From Dyella sedimenti (lineage in GTDB: Bacteria; Pseudomonadota; Gammaproteobacteria; Xanthomonadales; Rhodanobacteraceae): 64,000 bases of DNA. Position 1 is the first letter of the stretch. Each line of letters opens with the position of its first letter. Positions 7,935 through 18,081 of the stretch are shown piece after piece. Location: NCBI RefSeq assembly GCF_022760995.1, contig NZ_JAKWJO010000001.1, positions 992,001 through 1,056,000 of the forward strand. Direction: 5' to 3'. The notes below the pieces were generated by a model. It had not been told where the DNA came from, did no database searches, and saw only the letters and a program-made list of their open reading frames with translations. Made by a program: the position numbers and the translations under genes.

Positions 7935-10851
7935 GCGGCTTCACCGATCGTTCCAGCAGGGCTTCCTGCGTCTCGGTGAAGGCCCGGTAGCGCTTCTGCC
8001 ATTCGGATGGCTGGGTGACGCGGGTGACCTGCACCGCCGTGACCTTGTACTCGGGGCAGTTGGTGGCCCAGTCGGAGTTCTCGGTGGTGATGACGTTGGC
8101 GCCCGAGCCGGGGAAGTGGAAGGTGGTGTAGACCACGCCCGGCTGCATGCGCTCGGAAATCCGTGCGCGCAGCACCGTCTCGCCGGCGCGGCTGACGATG
8201 CCGACCCAGTCGCCATCGGCGAGGCCGCGCTCCTCGGCGTCGTGCGGATGGATTTCCAGGCGGTCCTCGCCGTGCCACAGCACGTTGTCGGTGCGCCGCG
8301 TCTGCGCGCCCACGTTGTACTGGCTCAGGATGCGGCCGGTGGTGAGGATCAGCGGGTACTCGGTGCTGACCCTCTCCGCGGTGGGCACGTATTCGGTGAG
8401 CATGAAACGGCCCTTGCCGCGCACGAACTCGTCCACGTGCATCACCGGCGTGCCGAGCGGATGTTCCTCGTTGCACGGCCACTGGATCGAGCCGAGCCGG
8501 TCGAGCTTGTCGAAGCTCACGCCGTGGAAGGTGGGAGTGAGCCGCGCGATCTCGTCCATGATCTCCGAAGGGTGCGCGTAGTGCATCGGATAGCCCATGG
8601 CCTGCGCCAGCAACTGGGTGATCTCCCAGTCGGCATGGCCGCCCTTGGGCTCCATCACCTTGCGCACTCGCGAGATGCGCCGCTCGGCATTGGTGAAGGT
8701 GCCGTCCTTCTCCAGGAACGAGCTGCCGGGCAGGAACACGTGGGCGAACTTCGCCGACTCGTTGAGGAACAGGTCCTGCACCACGATGCATTCCATCGCC
8801 GACAGCGCGGCGGTGACGTGCTGGGTGTCGGGATCGGACTGGGCGATGTCCTCGCCCTCGATGTAGAGCCCCTTGAAGCTGCCGTCCAGCGCGGCCTCGA
8901 ACATGTTGGGAATGCGCAGGCCAGGCTCGCCCAGCAGCGGCACGCCCCAGGCCTGCTCGAACAGATGGCGCACGGTGTCGTCGCTGACGTGGCGGTAGCC
9001 GGGGAACTCATGCGGGAACGAACCCATGTCGCACGAGCCTTGCACGTTGTTCTGCCCGCGCAGCGGGTTTACGCCCACGCCTTCGCGGCCGATGTTGCCG
9101 GTGGCCATGGCCAGGTTGGCGATGGCCATCACCGAGGTGGAGCCCTGCGCGTGCTCGGTGACGCCCAGGCCGTAGTAGATCGCGGCATTGCCGCCGGCGG
9201 CGTAGAGCCTTGCGGCGCCGCGCACCAGCGCGGCGGGCACGCCGGTGGTGGCTTCCATCGCCTCGGGGCTGTACTTCTCCTGGCTTACGAAGGCACGCCA
9301 GCGCGCGAAGGCTTCGGGCTCGCAGCGCTGGGCGACGAAGTCCTCGTCCACCAGGCCCTCGGTCACGATCACGTGGGCCAGGGAATCCAGCAGGGCGACG
9401 TTGGTGCCGGGGCGCAGCTTGAGGTGGTAGTCGGCCTTGATGTGAGGCGAGCGCACCAGGTCGATGCGGCGCGGGTCGATCACGATCAGCCGGGCGCCCG
9501 CGCGCAGCCGTCGCTTCATCTGCGAGCCGAACACCGGGTGGGCGTCGGTGGGGTTGGCGCCGATCACCATCACTACGTCGGTCAGTTCGATCGAGTCGAA
9601 GTCCTGGGTGCCGGCCGACTCGCCGAGCGTGGTCTTGAGGCCGTAGCCGGTGGGCGAATGGCACACGCGCGCGCAGGTGTCCACGTTGTTGTTGCCGAAG
9701 CCGGCGCGCACCAGCTTCTGCACCAGGTAGGTCTCCTCGTTGGTGCAGCGCGAGGAGGTGATGCCGCCGACGGCATGCCGGCCGTAGGTGGCCTGGATGC
9801 GCTTGAATTCACTGGCCACATGGGCGATGGCTTCTTCCCAGCTCACCACGCGCCACGGGTCGCTGGTCCTGGCGCGGACCATCGGCGTGGTGATGCGGTC
9901 GGGATGGCTGGCATAGCCGATGGCGAAGCGCCCCTTCACGCAGGAATGGCCATGGTTCGCGTGGCCTTCCTTGTTGGGCACCATGCGCACGATCTCCTGG
10001 CCCTTCATCTCGGCGCGGAAACTGCAGCCGACGCCGCAGTAGGCACAGGTGGTGACCACGCTGTGCTCGGCCTGGCCCTTCTCGATCAGCGATTTCTCCG
10101 ACAGCGTGGCGGTAGGGCAGGCCTGCACGCAGGCGCCGCAGGAGACGCATTCGGAATCGAGGAAGCGGTCGCCCTGGCTGGCGGCCACCTTGGATTCGAA
10201 GCCGCGGCCCTGGATGGTCAGCGCGAAGGTGCCCTGCACCTCGCCGCAGGCGCGCACGCAGCGCGAGCAGGCGATGCACTTGGACGGATCGAAGGTGAAG
10301 TACGGATTCGATTCGTCCTTCGCCGCGAAAAGCGGATTGGCCTGCCGGTCCGTGTGGGAAGGAGGACTCGCTTTTTGATCTTCGCGAGCCGGGACGCTTG
10401 CAAACACATGATTGGCCCCCTCGTAGCCGTAGCGCACCCCGCGCAGGCCGACCACGCCGGCCATGTCCTGCAGCTCGCAGTGCCCGTTGGCGGGGCAGGT
10501 GAGGCAGTCCAGCGGGTGGTCGGAGATGTACAGCTCCATCACGCCGCGGCGGATCTCGGCCAGCCGCGGCGTCTGCGTGCTGACCTTCATGCCCTCGCTG
10601 ACCGGCGTGGTGCACGAGGCGGGGTAGCCGCGCCGTCCCTCGATCTCCACCAGGCACAGCCGGCACGAGCCGAAGGCCTGCAGCATCTCGGTGGCGCACA
10701 GCTTGGGAATGCCGATGCCGGCCTGCGAGGCGGCGCGCATGACGGAGGTGCCTTCGGGCACCTGGATGCGGCGGCCGTCGATCTCCAGCGCGACCATCGT
10801 GGTGGAGGTCGCCTTGGGGGTACCGGCATCGATCTCGACGATGGACAGCAT
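7921..10851 (-). CDS. fdsA: NAD-dependent formate dehydrogenase alpha subunit FdsA
   Basis: Catalytic subunit of the soluble formate dehydrogenase that oxidises formate to CO2 (976 residues). In order: 2Fe-2S ferredoxin domain (Cys about 52-80), His/Cys cluster (DHPLDCLTCPANGHC, 111-125), two 4Fe-4S sites (CIACSRC 192-198 and CVSCGAC 235-241), a further cluster (CAYCGVGC 269-276), then the bis-MGD domain. C397 in CARVCHSP takes the place of selenocysteine in E. coli FdhF, so this is a cysteine enzyme. A Ser/Pro/Lys-rich stretch at about 150-178 appears to be an insertion. The start at 10851 gives the family-like MLSIVEID; the frame upstream belongs to fdsB. Confidence 0.95.
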   Translation of the reverse strand: MLSIVEIDAGTPKATSTTMVALEIDGRRIQVPEGTSVMRAASQAGIGIPKLCATEMLQAFGSCRLCLVEIEGRRGYPASCTTPVSEGMKVSTQTPRLAEIRRGVMELYISDHPLDCLTCPANGHCELQDMAGVVGLRGVRYGYEGANHVFASVPAREDQKASPPSHTDRQANPLFAAKDESNPYFTFDPSKCIACSRCVRACGEVQGTFALTIQGRGFESKVAASQGDRFLDSECVSCGACVQACPTATLSEKSLIEKGQAEHSVVTTCAYCGVGCSFRAEMKGQEIVRMVPNKEGHANHGHSCVKGRFAIGYASHPDRITTPMVRARTSDPWRVVSWEEAIAHVASEFKRIQATYGRHAVGGITSSRCTNEETYLVQKLVRAGFGNNNVDTCARVCHSPTGYGLKTTLGESAGTQDFDSIELTDVVMVIGANPTDAHPVFGSQMKRRLRAGARLIVIDPRRIDLVRSPHIKADYHLKLRPGTNVALLDSLAHVIVTEGLVDEDFVAQRCEPEAFARWRAFVSQEKYSPEAMEATTGVPAALVRGAARLYAAGGNAAIYYGLGVTEHAQGSTSVMAIANLAMATGNIGREGVGVNPLRGQNNVQGSCDMGSFPHEFPGYRHVSDDTVRHLFEQAWGVPLLGEPGLRIPNMFEAALDGSFKGLYIEGEDIAQSDPDTQHVTAALSAMECIVVQDLFLNESAKFAHVFLPGSSFLEKDGTFTNAERRISRVRKVMEPKGGHADWEITQLLAQAMGYPMHYAHPSEIMDEIARLTPTFHGVSFDKLDRLGSIQWPCNEEHPLGTPVMHVDEFVRGKGRFMLTEYVPTAERVSTEYPLILTTGRILSQYNVGAQTRRTDNVLWHGEDRLEIHPHDAEERGLADGDWVGIVSRAGETVLRARISERMQPGVVYTTFHFPGSGANVITTENSDWATNCPEYKVTAVQVTRVTQPSEWQKRYRAFTETQEALLERSVKPLDHA

Positions 10852-10862
10852 GGGTGGGTCTC

Positions 10863-12422
10863 CTAGGCGGCGCTCTGGCGCGCTTCGTCTGCAAAATCCT
10901 CGGGGAAATGGTCGAGCGCGCTGAGCACCGGGAACGGCGCCATGCTGCCCAGCGCGCACAGCGAGCCGTCGATCATGGTGTGGCACAGGTCACGCAGCAG
11001 CGTTTCCTGCCGTTCGCGTTCGGCGATGTCGCCCGCCAGCAGGCGGTCGATCACCTCCACGCCGCGGGTGGAGCCGATGCGGCAGGGCGTGCACTTGCCG
11101 CAGGATTCCAGCGCGCAGAACGCCATTGCGTAGCGCGCCTGGGCGGCCATGTCGACGCTATCGTCGAACACCACCACGCCGCCGTGGCCGAGCATGCCGC
11201 CGGCGGCGGCGAAGGCCTCGTAGTCCAGCGGCGTGTCGAGTCGCGAGGCCGGCAAGTAGGCGCCCAATGGACCGCCCACCTGGATCGCGCGCACCGGACG
11301 GCCGCTGGCGGTGCCGCCGCCGTAATCCTCCACCAGCTCGCGCAGGGTGAGGCCGAAGGCGCGCTCGACCAGCCCCGGGCGCTTGAGGTTGCCGGCGAGC
11401 TGGAAGGGCAACGTGCCGCGCGAGCGGCCCATGCCGTAGTCGCGGTAATAGGCGGCGCCGCGCTCCAGGATGACCGGCACCGAGGCGAAGCTGATGACGT
11501 TGTTGATGACCGTGGGCTGGCCGAACAGGCCCTGCAGGGCGGGCAGCGGTGGCTTGGCGCGCACCTGGCCGCGCTTGCCCTCCAGCGATTCCAGCAGCGA
11601 GGTTTCCTCGCCGCAGATATAGGCGCCGGCGCCCATGCGCACCTCAAGGCGGAACGCCTTGCCGCTGCCGCGCACATTGTCGCCGAGGTAGCCGGCCACC
11701 TCGGCGGCGGCGATGGCCGCCTCCAGCGCGCGTCGCGCATGGGGATATTCCACGCGCAGGTAGATGTAGCCCTGGGTCGCGCCGACCGCCAGGCCGGCGA
11801 TGGTCATGCCCTCGACCAGCACGAACGGGTCGCCTTCCATCAGCATGCGGTCGGCGAAGGTGCCCGAGTCGCCCTCGTCGGCGTTGCACACCACGTATTT
11901 CCGCGGGGCCCTGGCGTCCAGGCAGGTCTTCCATTTGATGCCGGTGGGGAAGGCCGCGCCGCCGCGGCCGCGCAGGCCCGAGTCGAGCACGGCCTGCACC
12001 ACGCCGGCGCCGTCGAGCTTGAGCGCCGCTTCCAGGCCGCGATAGCCGCCGTGCGCGAGATAGTCGTCGAGGCGGCGCGGGTCGGTCACGCCCACGCGCG
12101 CGAAGGTGAGCCGCTGCTGGCTGGCCAGGTAGGGGATCGCCTCGGTGGGGCCATGGCCCAGGGCGTGCGCGCCGCCCTGCAGGAAGCCGGCGTCGAACAG
12201 CGCGGGCACGTCCTGCGGCCGCACCGGCCCGTAGGCCACGCGGCCCTGCGCGGTGGCCACTTCCACCAGCGGTTCCAGCCACATCATGCCGCGCGAGCCG
12301 TTGCGCACGATCGTCACGTCGGCGCCGCGCCGTTGCGCCTCGGCGGCAATGGCCGCGGCCACCGCCTCGGCGCCCAGCGACAGGGCGCTGGCGTCGCGCG
12401 GTACGTAGACGGTGGTGCTCAT
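10863..12422 (-). CDS. fdsB: NAD-dependent formate dehydrogenase beta subunit FdsB (NuoF-like)
   Basis: Flavoprotein subunit (519 residues) that passes electrons from FdsA to NAD+. It has a thioredoxin-like N-terminal part, the FMN/NAD domain with [16 protein letters not shown] and [14 protein letters not shown], and a 4Fe-4S site [16 protein letters not shown] near the C-terminus, all shared with NuoF. The ATG at 12422 overlaps the fdsG stop by 4 nt; it gives [14 protein letters not shown], a normal FdsB start. It lies 11 nt before fdsA. Confidence 0.95.
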   Translation of the reverse strand: MSTTVYVPRDASALSLGAEAVAAAIAAEAQRRGADVTIVRNGSRGMMWLEPLVEVATAQGRVAYGPVRPQDVPALFDAGFLQGGAHALGHGPTEAIPYLASQQRLTFARVGVTDPRRLDDYLAHGGYRGLEAALKLDGAGVVQAVLDSGLRGRGGAAFPTGIKWKTCLDARAPRKYVVCNADEGDSGTFADRMLMEGDPFVLVEGMTIAGLAVGATQGYIYLRVEYPHARRALEAAIAAAEVAGYLGDNVRGSGKAFRLEVRMGAGAYICGEETSLLESLEGKRGQVRAKPPLPALQGLFGQPTVINNVISFASVPVILERGAAYYRDYGMGRSRGTLPFQLAGNLKRPGLVERAFGLTLRELVEDYGGGTASGRPVRAIQVGGPLGAYLPASRLDTPLDYEAFAAAGGMLGHGGVVVFDDSVDMAAQARYAMAFCALESCGKCTPCRIGSTRGVEVIDRLLAGDIAERERQETLLRDLCHTMIDGSLCALGSMAPFPVLSALDHFPEDFADEARQSAA

Positions 12423-12916
12423 GTCGCCTCCGTGGCGAGCCAGGCGTCGAAGTGCTCCGGCGTCACCCGGCCCTTCAATTCGCCATCGACCATCATCGCC
12501 GGCGAGCAGGCGCAGTTGCCCAGGCAATACACCGGCTCCAGCGTATAGGCGCCATCGGCGGTGGTCTGGTGGAAGTCGATGCCCAGGCGATGCTTCACAT
12601 GCCGTTCCAGCGCATCGGCGCCCACCGCCTGGCAGGACTCGGCGCGGCACAGCTGCACGATGTGCCGCCCGGGCGGATGCCGGCGGAAGTAGTGGTAGAA
12701 GGTGACGACGCCGTGAACATCGGCACGCGAGAGGTTCAGCTCCCGCGCGATCAATGGCAGGGCTGCCTCGGGTACATGGCCGAGCGCGTCCTGCACGCCG
12801 TGCAGCACGGGAAGCAGGGCGCCGGGCAGATCCTTCAGCCGGGCGGTGACCTCGAGGACGGCGGCGCGGACGTTCTCGGGAACGTCGGGCAACGCCGCGC
12901 CATTGGCACGTTTCAT
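12419..12916 (-). CDS. fdsG: NAD-dependent formate dehydrogenase gamma subunit FdsG (NuoE-like)
   Basis: Thioredoxin-like 2Fe-2S subunit of 165 residues, homologous to NuoE. Cluster ligands are visible as [10 protein letters not shown] and, further on, CLGNCACSP. It relays electrons beside FdsB. The start at [11 protein letters not shown] was preferred over a Met seven codons upstream because a GGTGGA element precedes it at good spacing. First gene of fdsGBA-fdhD-fdsD; the MFS carrier gene ends about 90 nt upstream of its start, on the same strand. Confidence 0.93.
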   Translation of the reverse strand: MKRANGAALPDVPENVRAAVLEVTARLKDLPGALLPVLHGVQDALGHVPEAALPLIARELNLSRADVHGVVTFYHYFRRHPPGRHIVQLCRAESCQAVGADALERHVKHRLGIDFHQTTADGAYTLEPVYCLGNCACSPAMMVDGELKGRVTPEHFDAWLATEAT

Positions 12917-13004
12917 GGATCCACCATCGATTGGCATGGGGCGGCTGGTCGGATGGTTCCCCGGGCCTGCGTAGGCCGGGGGATGTACCGATTGTAGTCC
13001 TAGC

Positions 13005-14663
13005 TCAGTGGAACAGGGGCGTCGCCTTCTGCACGGCGATCCACAGGCCGATCAGGAACGGGATGCCCACCAGCAGCCATGCCACCGCGCCCACCGCGCC
13101 GAACGCACCGCGCGCGGCGGCCTCGGCCGTGGCCGAGGTGGTCGAGGACTCGTGCTGCAGCGCGCGTTCGCGGGCCAGGTCCTCATCGGTCATGTGGTGG
13201 TCTTCCTTCACCGGCTTGACCAGGAAGTTGCAGACCATGCCGACCAGCAGCAGCGCGGCGAGGATATACAGCGTGCGGTCGTAGACCAGGTTCTTGGCCA
13301 CGCCGGCGTTGAGCTGCGCCTCGCGCACCGCCGCGATCAGGAACGGGCCCACCACGCCGGCCACCGACCAGGCCGTCAGCAGGCGGCCGTGGATGGCGCC
13401 CACCATCTGGGTGCCGAAGATGTCCGCCAGGTAGGCCGGCACCGTGGAGAAGCCACCGCCGTACATCGACAGGATGATGCACACCGCCACCACGAACAGC
13501 CCGGCCAGGCCCACGTGGCCGAGCGTCGGCAGCGCGCAATACAGCACGATGCCCAGGGCGAAGAACAGGAAGTAGGTGAGTTTGCGTCCCAGGTAGTCCG
13601 AGGCCGAGGCCCAGATGATGCGGCCCAGGCTGTTGAACAGGCTGACCAGGCCGACCAGGCCCGCGGCGGCGGCGGCGATGGCGGCCTTCTGGCCGGCATC
13701 GAGCGCGGCATTGGCGTCCAGGCCCAGCAGCCTGCCGCCGAACACGTCCTGCAGCATCGGGCTGGCCATCGAGATCACGCCGATGCCGGCGGTCACGTTC
13801 AGGCACAGCACCAGCCAGATCAGCCAGAACTGCGGCGTTTTCCACGCCTTGTCCAGATGCACGTGGCGGTGGGTGATGAGCTTGTTGGACGATTGCGCCG
13901 GCGCGGTCCATCCCAGCGGCTTCCAGCCGGCGGGCGGCACGCGGAAGCCGAAAGCGCCGGCCGCCATCGCGATCAGGTAGATCACGCCCAGGCAGGCCAG
14001 CGCGCCGGCCACGCCGGGCACGCCATCGGCGGTGAATTTCTGGATCAGCGCCACCGCGATCGGCGCGCCGATCATCGCGCCGCCGCCGAAGCCCATGATG
14101 GCGAAGCCGGTGGCCAGGCCGCGCCGGTCGGGAAACCACTTGATCAGCGACGACACGGGGGCGATGTAGCCCAGCCCCAGCCCGATGCCGCCGAGGATGC
14201 CGCAGCCCAGGTAGACCAGCCACAGCTGGTGCAGCTTCACGCCGATGCCGCCGACGATCAGTCCGCCGCCCCAGCACAGCGCGGCGTAGAAGCCGGCCTT
14301 GCGTGGGCCGGCATGTTCCAGCCAGCCACCCCAGATCGCCGCCGAGATGCCGAGCACGGCGATGAAGGTCTCGAAAACGTGGTTCACCGAAGCCACCGAC
14401 CAGTTGCAACTGGTGGTGAACAACTGTGCCCAGAAGCCCAGGTTGGCGCAGGCGGCGTCAGCGTTCGCCAGAAGCTTGCTCATCGGCAGCCAGAACACCG
14501 AGAAGCCATAGGCCATGCCGATGCTCAAATGGATGGCCAAAGCCGCGGGCGGGACCAGCCAGCGGTTGAAGCGGGGGCCTGCGATCGTGCGTTCCCTGGC
14601 CAGTAAACCAGGCGCGCTTCCGTTCGCCGCCTTAAGGACATCTGTCTCCGGTACGCTAACCAT
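13005..14663 (-). CDS. MFS transporter of the oxalate/formate antiporter-like (OFA) type
   Basis: Twelve-helix MFS carrier of 552 residues. The opening [35 protein letters not shown] and the inner [26 protein letters not shown] are typical of the OxlT/OFA branch. A large insertion separates helices 1 and 2 and the C-terminal tail is long, as in the group annotated as oxalate:formate antiporters. The substrate is not proven; its place directly upstream of the formate dehydrogenase operon makes formate or a related carboxylate likely. A GGGGGAA element precedes the ATG. Transcribed divergently from moeA. Confidence 0.75.
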   Translation of the reverse strand: MVSVPETDVLKAANGSAPGLLARERTIAGPRFNRWLVPPAALAIHLSIGMAYGFSVFWLPMSKLLANADAACANLGFWAQLFTTSCNWSVASVNHVFETFIAVLGISAAIWGGWLEHAGPRKAGFYAALCWGGGLIVGGIGVKLHQLWLVYLGCGILGGIGLGLGYIAPVSSLIKWFPDRRGLATGFAIMGFGGGAMIGAPIAVALIQKFTADGVPGVAGALACLGVIYLIAMAAGAFGFRVPPAGWKPLGWTAPAQSSNKLITHRHVHLDKAWKTPQFWLIWLVLCLNVTAGIGVISMASPMLQDVFGGRLLGLDANAALDAGQKAAIAAAAAGLVGLVSLFNSLGRIIWASASDYLGRKLTYFLFFALGIVLYCALPTLGHVGLAGLFVVAVCIILSMYGGGFSTVPAYLADIFGTQMVGAIHGRLLTAWSVAGVVGPFLIAAVREAQLNAGVAKNLVYDRTLYILAALLLVGMVCNFLVKPVKEDHHMTDEDLARERALQHESSTTSATAEAAARGAFGAVGAVAWLLVGIPFLIGLWIAVQKATPLFH

Positions 14664-14746
14664 GAGCCATTCCCCCGCGTTGTCGCCCGGCCGATGGACC
14701 GGGCATCAGGTCGAACTAATAAGGCGCGACAACTTGCCGCGCCACC

Positions 14747-14758
14747 CGACTTAAGTCG
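14747..14758. promoter_or_regulatory. 12-bp perfect palindrome in the divergent MFS/moeA region
   Basis: CGACTTAAGTCG is a perfect inverted repeat in the 269-nt region between the divergent carrier and moeA genes. Just beside it GGCGCG and CGCGCC (14723-14743) form a second imperfect dyad. The position suggests an operator for formate or molybdenum genes, but no regulator is identified. The rest of this intergenic stretch shows no gene. Confidence 0.3.
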
Positions 14759-14932
14759 AAGGGATGTTTCTTGCATTGCGATGACAGTGCCGGGACGGGG
14801 CGCACGTATCCGAATGGTTGCTGCAATGCAGCATGCCGCCAGGCAAGCGGCGGCGCGCGGCTTGCAACGGGCGTGTTGTGCACGCAGCATGTGGCCCACG
14901 CTACCTCGCGGGTCCCGCATGCCACGAGTCTC

Positions 14933-16180
14933 ATGATCGATTACGCCCAGGCCATGGAACGATTGCTCGCGTCCGGCCAGCGCCTGCCCCCCGAGCCGTG
15001 CGCGGCGCAGGCATCGCTGGGGCGCATCCTGGCACGCGACGTGGTGAGCCCGATGGCGCTGCCCTCGTTCGACCATGCGGCGATGGACGGCTATGCGCTG
15101 AACGCCTTTGGATCGCTGGCGGCGGGATCGGAACACGATGTGTTTGGCTCGCAGGCCGCGGGCGACCCGGCGCGCGGTTCCGTCGGCATGGCCTGGGAGA
15201 TCATGACCGGCGCGCAACTGCCCGAGGGATTGGACACGGTGGTGCCGGTCGAACGCACGCAGCTGCTGGCGATGCGCGAGGGCGGCATGCCGGCGCGCAT
15301 CCGGTTGACCGAGGACGTGGCGAAGGGGGCGAACGTGCGCCTCGCCGGCAGCGACGTGGCGGCGGGCGCCAATGTCATGGCGGCGGGTACCCGCATCGGG
15401 CCGGCGCACATCATGTTGCTGGCCGCGCTCGGCGTGGCGCGCGTGGAGGTGGCGCGCCGGCCGACCGTGGCCCTGATCGGCACCGGCAACGAACTGCAGG
15501 ACGACGCTGCCCGGCCGTTGGCCGCCGGGCAGATCCATCACTCCAACGGGCCGTACCTCAAGGCCGCCTTCACCGCCCTCGGCGCGACGGTGCTCTCATG
15601 CGTCGCCGTCGACGACACGGTGGAGGCCTATGTCCGGACCGTGCGGCGCGCCTGCGAGGAGGGTGCGGACCTCATCGTCAGCACTGGCGCCGTGTCCATG
15701 GGGCGCTACGACCTCGTGCCGGAGGCGCTGCATGGCCTGGGCGCGGACCTGCTGTTCCACAAGGTGGCCATCCGTCCCGGTAAGCCCTTGCTGGCGGCGC
15801 GCCTGCCCCAGGGCCCGCTGGTGTTCGCCTTGCCTGGCACGCCGATGGCGGTCGCGGTGGGGTTTCGCTTCTTCATCGTGCCGCTGCTGCGCGCCTGGCA
15901 GGGGCAGGGCGAAGAAGGGCGTCTGCGCGCCGTGCTTGCCTCGGCGCAGCAGCCCAAGCCGGGACTGCGCCATTTCCTGCGCGCCACGCTGAGCCAGGAT
16001 GGCGACGGACGCCTGCTCGCCCACGTGCAAAGCCACCAGCAGCCGTTCCGCATCCGGCCGTTCGCCGAGGCGGACGGCTGGGTCGTGTTGCCCGAGGAGG
16101 CGGGCGATTGCCCCGCCGGCACGCGGGTGGAGTTCGCCAGCCTGCAGCCGGGCGTGGCGCCCTCGATCACCGGTCACTGA
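14933..16180 (+). CDS. moeA: Molybdopterin molybdenumtransferase MoeA (copy 1)
   Basis: Inserts molybdenum into adenylylated molybdopterin, in the cytoplasm; 415 residues. The substrate-site motif FDHAAMDGYAL is intact, as are STGAVSMGRYDLVPEAL and KVAIRPGKPLLAA. The usual LPGNPVS loop reads LPGTPMA here, an unusual change. The start at 14933 gives MIDYAQAMERLLAS; the upstream in-frame extension is not MoeA-like. It opens the plus-strand cofactor cluster, followed after 12 nt by a small unknown gene and then modABC. A second, divergent moeA lies 3 kb downstream, suggesting specialised roles for the two copies. Confidence 0.92.
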   Translation: MIDYAQAMERLLASGQRLPPEPCAAQASLGRILARDVVSPMALPSFDHAAMDGYALNAFGSLAAGSEHDVFGSQAAGDPARGSVGMAWEIMTGAQLPEGLDTVVPVERTQLLAMREGGMPARIRLTEDVAKGANVRLAGSDVAAGANVMAAGTRIGPAHIMLLAALGVARVEVARRPTVALIGTGNELQDDAARPLAAGQIHHSNGPYLKAAFTALGATVLSCVAVDDTVEAYVRTVRRACEEGADLIVSTGAVSMGRYDLVPEALHGLGADLLFHKVAIRPGKPLLAARLPQGPLVFALPGTPMAVAVGFRFFIVPLLRAWQGQGEEGRLRAVLASAQQPKPGLRHFLRATLSQDGDGRLLAHVQSHQQPFRIRPFAEADGWVVLPEEAGDCPAGTRVEFASLQPGVAPSITGH

Positions 16181-16192
16181 AGGAGCCCTCGC

Positions 16193-16537
16193 ATGAAACT
16201 GCAGATCGAAGGACAGCATCTTCGCGTACGCATCGGCGAGGAGGAGCTCGCCCGCCTGCTCGCCGGCGAGCCCATCGACGCCCATACGCACCTGGCGCCG
16301 GGGCTGGACATCGGCTGCCGCTTGGCGCTGCATGGCGGCGACGCGGCGCGCATGGGCGGGCAGCCCGGCGACTGGCGGATCGATCTGCCCGACGCGGCCG
16401 TGCGCGGGCTGGCCGCCAGGCTTCCCTCGCGCGATGGCTTGAGCTTCCCGTTGCCCACCGGGCAGCCGGACGGGACGCTTACCCTGCTGTTCGACGTGGA
16501 CGTGCGCGACAGCGTGCGCCAGCGCCGCTCGTCCTGA
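16193..16537 (+). CDS. Hypothetical protein between moeA and modA
   Basis: A 114-residue protein I do not recognise with certainty. It starts MKLQIEGQHLRVRIGEEELARLLAGEPI and ends TLTLLFDVDVRDSVRQRRSS. There is no signal peptide, membrane helix, cysteine pair or nucleotide-binding motif beyond one CRLALHGG stretch. The pattern of alternating hydrophobic residues suggests a small beta-rich domain. A strong GAAGGAG ribosome site precedes the ATG, and it sits in line with moeA and modABC, so a role in molybdate or cofactor handling is a context-based guess. Confidence 0.8.
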   Translation: MKLQIEGQHLRVRIGEEELARLLAGEPIDAHTHLAPGLDIGCRLALHGGDAARMGGQPGDWRIDLPDAAVRGLAARLPSRDGLSFPLPTGQPDGTLTLLFDVDVRDSVRQRRSS

Positions 16538-16610
16538 TCTCGTTCCCCCGCGCCGATTGGGCTACGCTCGCGCTGCCTGCGTTAGGCAGATACGACCCGA
16601 GGAGAGTGGC

Positions 16611-17387
16611 ATGACACGTTTCCTGTTGCGTGGCGTGGTGGCGCTGGCCGTGCTGCTGGCGCCCTGGACAGTGGCGACCGCGGCGGACGACCACATCACG
16701 GTGGCGGCGGCGGCGGACCTGCACCAGGCGCTGGATAAGGTCGCGGATGCTTATCGGCAGCAGCATCCGGGCAGCAAGGTCGAGGTGGTCTACGGCGCCT
16801 CGGGCACCTTGCTTAGCCAGATCGAGCAGGGCGCGCCGTTCGAGCTGTTCTTCTCCGCCGACAGCAATTACCCGCAGCAACTGGTGGACCACGGCAAGGC
16901 CGGCGGCCAGCCGGTGCCTTATGCGATGGGGCACCTGGTGCTGTGGAGCGCCAGCATCGACATGCGCCAGGTGCAGGTGGCCGACCTTGCGCAGGCGCGC
17001 TTCGGGCGCATCGCCATCGCCAATCCCCAGCATGCCCCCTACGGCAAGCGCGCCGAGGAGGCCCTGCGCGCGGCGGGCGTATGGGATGCCGTGCAGCCGC
17101 GGCTGGTGTTCGGCGAGAACATCGCGCAGACGGCGCAGTTCGCGCAGAGCGGCAATGCGCAGGTCGGGCTGATCGCCGAGTCATTGGCGATCGCGTCGCC
17201 GGTGAAGGGCAGCTATGCGCCGGTGCCGGCGAACTTGTACGAACCGCTGCGACAGAGTTTCGTACTGACCCAGCGCGGCGCCGGCAATGCGCTGGCCCAG
17301 GATTTCGCGCGCTACGTGCAGAGCGCGCCGGCGCGGGCCATCCTGGCCGGCTACGGCTTCAGCCTGCCCGCCGACGGCGGGCACTGA
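16611..17387 (+). CDS. modA: Molybdate ABC transporter periplasmic binding protein ModA
   Basis: Periplasmic molybdate-binding protein, 258 residues. A signal peptide (MTRFLLRGVVALAVLLAPWTVATA, likely cut before ADDH) is followed by TVAAAADLHQALDKVADAYRQQHPG and VVYGASGTLLSQIEQGAPFELFFSAD, the conserved oxyanion-site region of ModA proteins. The start at 16611 is preceded by GAGGAGAG. Followed 10 nt later by modB. A small hairpin (CTGCCT/AGGCAG at 16573-16589) lies just upstream of its ribosome site. Confidence 0.95.
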   Translation: MTRFLLRGVVALAVLLAPWTVATAADDHITVAAAADLHQALDKVADAYRQQHPGSKVEVVYGASGTLLSQIEQGAPFELFFSADSNYPQQLVDHGKAGGQPVPYAMGHLVLWSASIDMRQVQVADLAQARFGRIAIANPQHAPYGKRAEEALRAAGVWDAVQPRLVFGENIAQTAQFAQSGNAQVGLIAESLAIASPVKGSYAPVPANLYEPLRQSFVLTQRGAGNALAQDFARYVQSAPARAILAGYGFSLPADGGH

Positions 17388-17397
17388 GCCTGGCGCC

Positions 17398-18081
17398 ATG
17401 GCCCTGTTGTCCGGCCAGGATCTGCAGGCGCTATGGCTGACCTTGCGCCTGGCGGCCACCGTCACCACCCTGCTGTTGCTGCTTGGCATGCCGCTGGCCT
17501 GGTGGCTGGCGCATACGCCTTCGCGCTGGCGCCGCGTGGTGGCCGCCGTGGTGGCGCTGCCGCTGGTGTTGCCGCCCACCGTGCTGGGTTTCTACCTGCT
17601 GCTGCTGCTCGGACCGCAGGGAGCAGTGGGGCAGGCGATGCAGGCGATGGGCTTGGCCACGCTGCCCTTCACCTTCCGTGGCCTGGTGGTGGCCTCGATG
17701 CTCTACTCGCTGCCGTTCGTGGTGCAGCCGCTGCACGATGCGTTCGAATCGATCGGGCCGCGGCCGCTGGAAGTCGCCTCGTGCCTGGGCGCCGGGCCGT
17801 TCGACCGCTTCTGCTCGGTGGCGCTGCCGCTGGCGCTGCCGGGCGTGGCCACGGCCACCGTGCTGGGTTTTGCCCACACCGTTGGCGAATTCGGCGTGGT
17901 GCTGATGATCGGCGGCAATATCCCCGGGCAGACGCGCGTGCTGTCGATGCGCATCTACGACCATGTGCAGGCCGGCGAATACCCGCAGGCGCAGGTGCTG
18001 TCGCTGTGCCTGCTGGTAGCGTCGTTCGCCGCGCTGCTGGCCATGTCGCTGTTGCGTCCCCGCAGGCACGCGCGTGGCTGA
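17398..18081 (+). CDS. modB: Molybdate ABC transporter permease ModB
   Basis: Inner-membrane permease of 227 residues with about five transmembrane helices. The EAA-type loop for contact with the ATPase is visible as EVASCLGAGPFDRFCSVALPLALPG, and the C-terminal half has HTVGEFGVVLMIGGNIPGQTRVLSM, typical of ModB. The start at 17398 begins MALLSGQDLQALWLTL. It overlaps the modC start by 8 nt. Confidence 0.95.
   Translation: MALLSGQDLQALWLTLRLAATVTTLLLLLGMPLAWWLAHTPSRWRRVVAAVVALPLVLPPTVLGFYLLLLLGPQGAVGQAMQAMGLATLPFTFRGLVVASMLYSLPFVVQPLHDAFESIGPRPLEVASCLGAGPFDRFCSVALPLALPGVATATVLGFAHTVGEFGVVLMIGGNIPGQTRVLSMRIYDHVQAGEYPQAQVLSLCLLVASFAALLAMSLLRPRRHARG

Noticed and set aside
7921..10851. Selenocysteine in FdsA
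   Set aside because: The codon at the molybdenum-ligand position (C397, CARVCHSP) is an ordinary cysteine codon and no in-frame TGA occurs in the gene.
16573..16589. ModE site or molybdenum-cofactor riboswitch before modA
   Set aside because: Only a short CTGCCT/AGGCAG hairpin is visible. No TATATAACG-type half-site and no long structured leader stand before modA or the moa genes.
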